Assembly: GCA_046597185.1 (NCBI GenBank)
Contig: JBKJLF010000540.1
Span: 1-14,765 of the forward strand
DNA length: 14,765 nt
Direction: 5' to 3'
From: CAMBDR01 sp046597185
Lineage (GTDB): Bacteria > Pseudomonadota > Gammaproteobacteria > Burkholderiales > Burkholderiaceae_D
The notes under the pieces are model-generated. The model was given only the letters and a program-made list of their open reading frames with translations, did no database searches and had not been told where the DNA came from. This document shows, piece after piece, positions 11,641 to 14,765 of the stretch. Made by a program: the position numbers and the translations under genes. Numbering within the stretch: position 1 is the first letter of the stretch; the number at the start of each line of letters is the position of its first letter.

Positions 11641-12919
11641 ACGCCAATTGTTCCAGCTTGTGGGACAGCTTGCCCAGCCATTCCACACGCTCTTTGTCGT
11701 AGCCGTACTGGTTATAGACACCGCAGATACCGGGTTGCATGTGCCCCAATATGGCTTCGGCCACTTCAGAGGGGCATCCCAGGGAAGCTAATTGGGTTCT
11801 GGCAGTACGGCGCAGATCGTGTGGCGACCAGTGGGTAATAGACAGGCGCGCCCTGCCAGAATTTGGTCGTATCCTGTTATACGGTTGACGGTGGTGTACA
11901 CCTTGCATCACCGCGCTTTGTTCCAGATGCCCATCCACTGCCTTGCTGGGAAATAAAAAACCATTCCCATGCAAGGCTTTGCGCCGCTGGACGATTTCCA
12001 AAGCACGGCCAAGCAACGGTACGCGCAAGTCGGTGGCATTTTTATGTCGGGCATTTTTGGTTTTAATTTTTGGAACTGTCCACCACACCACACCGTCCTT
12101 CTCCGTAATTTCAACGCCCAACATTTGCACTATCTCAGAACCGCGCGTACCCGTCCAAAGATAGAGTGTCAACGCATCTGCGATATTGGGGGTGAAGTTT
12201 GGCAACCACGGAATCAAGGTTGAGAGTTCCTGATCGGATAAAAAGCGCTTGGCGGTGCCCATATTCTTGCCGTCAATAATTTTACCAAGACTTTTTAGCT
12301 TGCCCTTTAGTACTTGCCTCCACCAGTTCGCCGATGTGTCGGGCAGATGTCCGGCATCCAGCGCGTAATCCCATGCAGAACCAAGAAAAGATTTAATTTT
12401 TCGTGCCTTGGCTGGTTTGGATGCGAATGACTGTACGAAATCAAACGCGGCCTTGCGGCCAACTTCAGCCGCTGGTGTAGAACCAAATTCACCCAGGACG
12501 GTGCTAAAGTAATAGGCAATTTGCTTAACACCATCCGGCTTTAATGAATGCACGACATGGCCCCGGTAATATTCGTCGCAGAGCGCCGCAACGGTGTAAC
12601 ATTCTGCGGCACTATTCAATTTTTGCTGCTCTTCGTGGCTGCGCTCGACATCTCGGGTTTCTTTTCTTTCTGTCGATGGGCACTTACCCGCATCCTTTAT
12701 TGCGCGAAGTTTTTCCCATTCAACCACGGCGGCATGCCACGAGATGGCAGGCCACATGCCAATTTTGATTTGTTTCATGATGCCGGACAACGGTGATTTG
12801 TATCGATAAATCCATGATCGATTTGAGTTCGACACTTCGAGGCGTAAGCCGGGATATTCGGGAAAAGTCTTTTTTTCGCCTGGTTGGAGTTTTTTAATTG
12901 CAAGGGCATCGAATGACAT
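11630..12919 (-). CDS. int: P4-type tyrosine integrase
   Basis: This 429-residue protein carries the N-terminal arm-binding domain of P4-type integrases (A-I-K-K-L-Q-P-G-E at 7-15, Y-P-G-L-R-L-E-V at 22-29), a SAM-like core domain and the catalytic domain. Catalytic residues are visible: Arg259 in W-T-G-T-R-G-S-E, His367 and Arg370 in H-D-L-R-R-T, His393 in L-G-H-M and the Tyr402 nucleophile in V-Y-N-Q-Y. The ATG at 12919 has an AGGAG ribosome site about 8 bases upstream. The gene points away from the right prophage boundary with its start about 230 bp from it, as in many P4-type elements. Transcripts of this gene and of the convergent excisionase overlap. Confidence 0.93.
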   Translation of the reverse strand: MSFDALAIKKLQPGEKKTFPEYPGLRLEVSNSNRSWIYRYKSPLSGIMKQIKIGMWPAISWHAAVVEWEKLRAIKDAGKCPSTERKETRDVERSHEEQQKLNSAAECYTVAALCDEYYRGHVVHSLKPDGVKQIAYYFSTVLGEFGSTPAAEVGRKAAFDFVQSFASKPAKARKIKSFLGSAWDYALDAGHLPDTSANWWRQVLKGKLKSLGKIIDGKNMGTAKRFLSDQELSTLIPWLPNFTPNIADALTLYLWTGTRGSEIVQMLGVEITEKDGVVWWTVPKIKTKNARHKNATDLRVPLLGRALEIVQRRKALHGNGFLFPSKAVDGHLEQSAVMQGVHHRQPYNRIRPNSGRARLSITHWSPHDLRRTARTQLASLGCPSEVAEAILGHMQPGICGVYNQYGYDKERVEWLGKLSHKLEQLASNP

Positions 12920-13146
12920 AGTGGCTCCTGGGTGGTGTGAGTATGCAAACCAGTGTAGCGTAGTTTTCTCTTTTTGAGCTTGTAAAAGCTACGCCAAAAT
13001 GCCAAGTGTCGATGAATGTTGATGTGTGTAGATAGGTCAGTCAGAAGCGGCGGTAAATTTAATTAGTCCTTTAGAATCATGGGGTTAAAATAAAATTCAT
13101 GTGAAATCAAGGGTTTATAAATGTTATTTGGATCAAGGAGACGGTT
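12920..13146. other. Integrase upstream region with inverted repeat
   Basis: These 227 bp carry no gene. An inverted repeat GCGTAGTTTT (12958-12967) and AAAAGCTACGC (12984-12994), with one bulged base, lies about 40 bp before the integrase start and could be an operator or integrase arm site. On the minus strand TACACT (12951-12956 as complement) is a possible -10 box for int, without a convincing -35. The rest is AT-rich and lies where integrase arm sites are expected. Confidence 0.4.
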
Positions 13147-13156
13147 CTAGTGCAAT
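13130..13156. other. Candidate right prophage attachment junction in an rhs core
   Basis: Rhs-core coding sequence (minus strand) ends at 13150 with the codons for E-S-G-L-H, followed by TAG at 13147-13149. In the intact core at the right edge the H codon is followed by TATAATTACC. Identity therefore stops within CACTA, and unrelated AT-rich phage-side sequence begins. The P4-type integrase lies just beyond. The core repeat cannot be confirmed, because the left prophage end is outside the window. Confidence 0.4.
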
Positions 13157-13735
13157 CCGCTCTCGGCATCGTGCCATTGATTCGGAAAGCGTAAATCAAG
13201 TTGCAGCGGGTTGTCTGCATCATTTGCCGCAGGGGTTTGCCACAGGCGATTGAGCTTGCCCCAGGTTTGCAATTGCGCCGCCCACACCATGCGGCCATCG
13301 CCATCCAGCACTTCACGCGGGGTGCCCAGGTGGTCGGTGACCACATACAGCAAACGCGCTTCATCCTGATTTTTTTGATGCGATACCGCCAGCGGGGTGA
13401 AGCTGTCTGGCGCGTAATGCCAGCCGAAAAACTCTTGCGTGCCATCCGCGTAGCGCTTTGACTGCTGCGCCAGTCGTGCGCCTTCCCACAGGTAGCGCTC
13501 TTCCTGCAAGTCGTTGGATGGCATCGCATAGGCTGACTTTTTCGCCGCATGCGTGCAACGCTTGCCAGTGCGCCTGCCCAGTGCGTCGTAGGTGTATTTC
13601 CAGCGGCTGCCGTCGCTGGCATGAACTTCGATCAGGCGATCAAACCCATCCCAAGTGAAATGGGCAGTGCGCGGGCGAAAGCCGTGCTGGTGCTCGATGC
13701 GCGCCACCATGCGTCCGCAGGAGTCGTGCGTATAT
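13147..13735 (-). pseudogene. Orphan Rhs core fragment, truncated at both ends
   Basis: About 196 codons of Rhs core are readable, starting after a stop codon at Y-T-H-D-S-C-G-R-M and running through F-T-W-D-G-F-D-R-L-I-E, W-K-Y-T-Y-D-A-L-G-R-R, Y-V-V-T-D-H-L-G-T-P-R-E-V-L and L-R-F-P-N-Q-W-H-D-A-E-S-G-L-H. These are YD-repeat and core motifs of Rhs toxins. The fragment lacks the N-terminal shell and ends where the core should continue into Y-N-x-x-R-Y-Y-D-P, so it cannot encode a toxin as it stands. It follows an immunity gene in the same direction, the usual setting of displaced Rhs tips that recombine into the main gene. An in-frame ATG at 13710 exists but has no good ribosome site. Confidence 0.75.
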
Positions 13736-13798
13736 GGCTAACACATTCCCATATCACAGAGGGATTACAATAAATCGGGACTCCCACAACACTTACCA

Positions 13799-14209
13799 TT
13801 ATCCCAAATAATCACTATAAAAATTCATCTGCTCTGCAATACAAAAATCACGAAAATCGCCCGTATTTTCACATTTAGCAATATAGGTCAGCGCGTTTTG
13901 TGCCCATTCAGCATTGTAATTTGCAAGAAAATCTTTTGTTTCTTCAATGCCAGCACCGCACAGCAGTTGCACGTCAATGGCTGCACTGGCATCCATGCTG
14001 GATGCTTTTGCTTCCCAAATTAATGGCACGTCTTTCAGCATTCCAGCACTAAATAATTGGATGCAAAACAGCTTCATCAATTCCGTGTCGCCCGCCCCTT
14101 GTTCTCGTGTTTCCTTTTCAACTTCGAGCCGTAACAGGTTTCGTATGGCTTCCAAATGCTGCGCTCCCGGAATTAAACCATATGTTTCAATAAAAGAATG
14201 CAAGCTCAT
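13799..14209 (-). CDS. Candidate immunity protein for the Rhs toxin
   Basis: This is a 136-residue acidic, helical protein. The central stretch P-L-I-W-E-A-K-A-S-S-M-D-A then I-D-V-Q-L-L-C-G-A-G-I-E-E-T-K is a pattern I associate with small proteins encoded after polymorphic toxins, though I cannot name the family. The ATG at 14209 overlaps the toxin TGA as ATGA, so the two are made together. Small size, acidity, tight coupling and position directly after an Rhs C-terminus make an immunity role, binding and blocking the toxin in the producer cell, very likely. Confidence 0.7.
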   Translation of the reverse strand: MSLHSFIETYGLIPGAQHLEAIRNLLRLEVEKETREQGAGDTELMKLFCIQLFSAGMLKDVPLIWEAKASSMDASAAIDVQLLCGAGIEETKDFLANYNAEWAQNALTYIAKCENTGDFRDFCIAEQMNFYSDYLG

Positions 14210-14765
14210 TTATTCACTCCCAATATTTCAAATCCAGTAATGGATTCATTAAAAATATCCAGTGCTACACCTTTCCCGAGACCAATATTTATTTGCTCGC
14301 CCTCAGGCTTAAACAGTGCTTTACTCTTCCCCCAACCACTCTTAACAGTCGGAAGGTCTGGCAGCAACTGTGAAGATTTTGTTCCGTGTGCCCTGACCCC
14401 GATATTGCGTAACGCAGTGGTAGTCCCTTCTTTTACTTGAAACCTAACCATTACTCCGTCATAGCCAGTAGAAAACTCTCTGGTTGGTGAAATAAACGTC
14501 TCAGTTGTTGCAGGAATACGCCCCTCGGCAATGAACCTTTCAAAATGAGCTTTGCTCATTGAACGGTAGAAATATTCATAATTACCATTGCCATGGATTG
14601 TGCCACTATTACCTGTGTCACACCCCGTCAACCCCAACGGATCAACCCAAACACTCGGATTCCCCACATACCCCTGCGCACGCATCCCGCCCGCCATGCC
14701 AATCGGATCAGGGCTTAAATACTGCCCGCTCTCGGGGTCGTAATAGCGTTGGTAATTATAGTGCA
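14206..14765 (-). CDS. Rhs protein, C-terminal part with toxin domain
   Basis: The gene enters from the right edge; 185 codons are visible, starting at the complete codon ending at 14763. The first 39 residues are the end of the Rhs core: Y-Q-R-Y-Y-D-P-E-S-G-Q-Y-L-S-P-D-P-I-G-M, then the self-cleavage region with D-P-L-G-L. The toxin of about 140 residues follows. It opens with Y-E-Y-F-Y-R-S-M-S, a helix, I-P-A-T-T-E-T-F-I-S-P-T, Y-D-G-V-M-V-R-F-Q-V-K and E-G-E-Q-I-N-I-G-L-G-K-G near the end. The order Arg in a first strand, S-P-T, and a late E-x-E recalls R-S-E ADP-ribosyltransferases, but I hold this at low confidence. Rhs toxins are exported, often by type VI secretion, to act on neighbouring bacteria. 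Confidence 0.85.
   Translation of the reverse strand, partial: HYNYQRYYDPESGQYLSPDPIGMAGGMRAQGYVGNPSVWVDPLGLTGCDTGNSGTIHGNGNYEYFYRSMSKAHFERFIAEGRIPATTETFISPTREFSTGYDGVMVRFQVKEGTTTALRNIGVRAHGTKSSQLLPDLPTVKSGWGKSKALFKPEGEQINIGLGKGVALDIFNESITGFEILGVNK

Noticed and set aside
13107..13622. Second minus-strand frame of 171 codons in the rhs fragment
   Set aside because: Shadow frame rich in Arg, Thr and Met; the overlapping frame carries clear Rhs core motifs.
1..14765. tRNA genes, CRISPR arrays and insertion sequences
   Set aside because: I looked for cloverleaf-like stems, regularly spaced long repeats and transposase motifs and saw none.

Overview
The window holds most of the early half and the packaging start of a temperate, P22-like (podovirus-type) prophage, read mainly right to left. 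On its right it is joined to a host polymorphic-toxin (Rhs) locus. Codon use, a base composition that looks by eye like mid-50s % GC, and the types of integrase, terminase and Rhs core point to a betaproteobacterium, perhaps of the Neisseriales. That host guess is an inference from style, not from a match.

Layout. Positions 1-243 are the start of the portal gene. A lone plus-strand serine recombinase (466-1086) with its own promoter sits between portal and terminase. Next, on the minus strand, come terL, terS, a transglycosylase endolysin and a small membrane protein (holin candidate). Stop and start codons overlap as ATGA at the holin/endolysin and endolysin/terS joints, and terL overlaps terS by 77 bp. 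Upstream of these lie a winged-helix-like protein, two unknown small proteins, a helicase-loader-like protein, a DUF1376 replication protein and a Ref-like HNH nuclease. Cro (minus) and a CI-type repressor (plus) face away from each other across a 99-bp control region. To the right lies an accessory pair on the minus strand: a 77-codon ORF and a polytopic membrane protein with a long helical tail. Then come a plus-strand recombination operon (small accessory protein plus YqaJ/lambda-Exo-like nuclease), an AlpA-type excisionase and a P4-type integrase (minus).

Right of the integrase, Rhs-core homology begins abruptly at 13147-13149. The fragment breaks off just after the codons for E-S-G-L-H, the same point in the core at which this window enters the intact Rhs gene at 14763. 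Read with the integrase position, this suggests that the prophage entered an orphan Rhs core and that the attachment site lies near 13147. Beyond it are an immunity gene and the end of an Rhs gene with a C-terminal toxin domain.

The most notable non-gene signals are: six GTNCGNAC-type octamers in two inverted blocks inside terS (candidate pac site); four 14-bp repeats beside a run of G tracts inside the DUF1376 gene (candidate replication origin, as in lambda O); a 12-bp element TGGCTATTTGAT found exactly three times next to phage gene starts, with a weaker copy before portal; and a perfect hairpin plus short upstream ORF in the leader of the recombination operon. All are read by eye and need computation or experiment.
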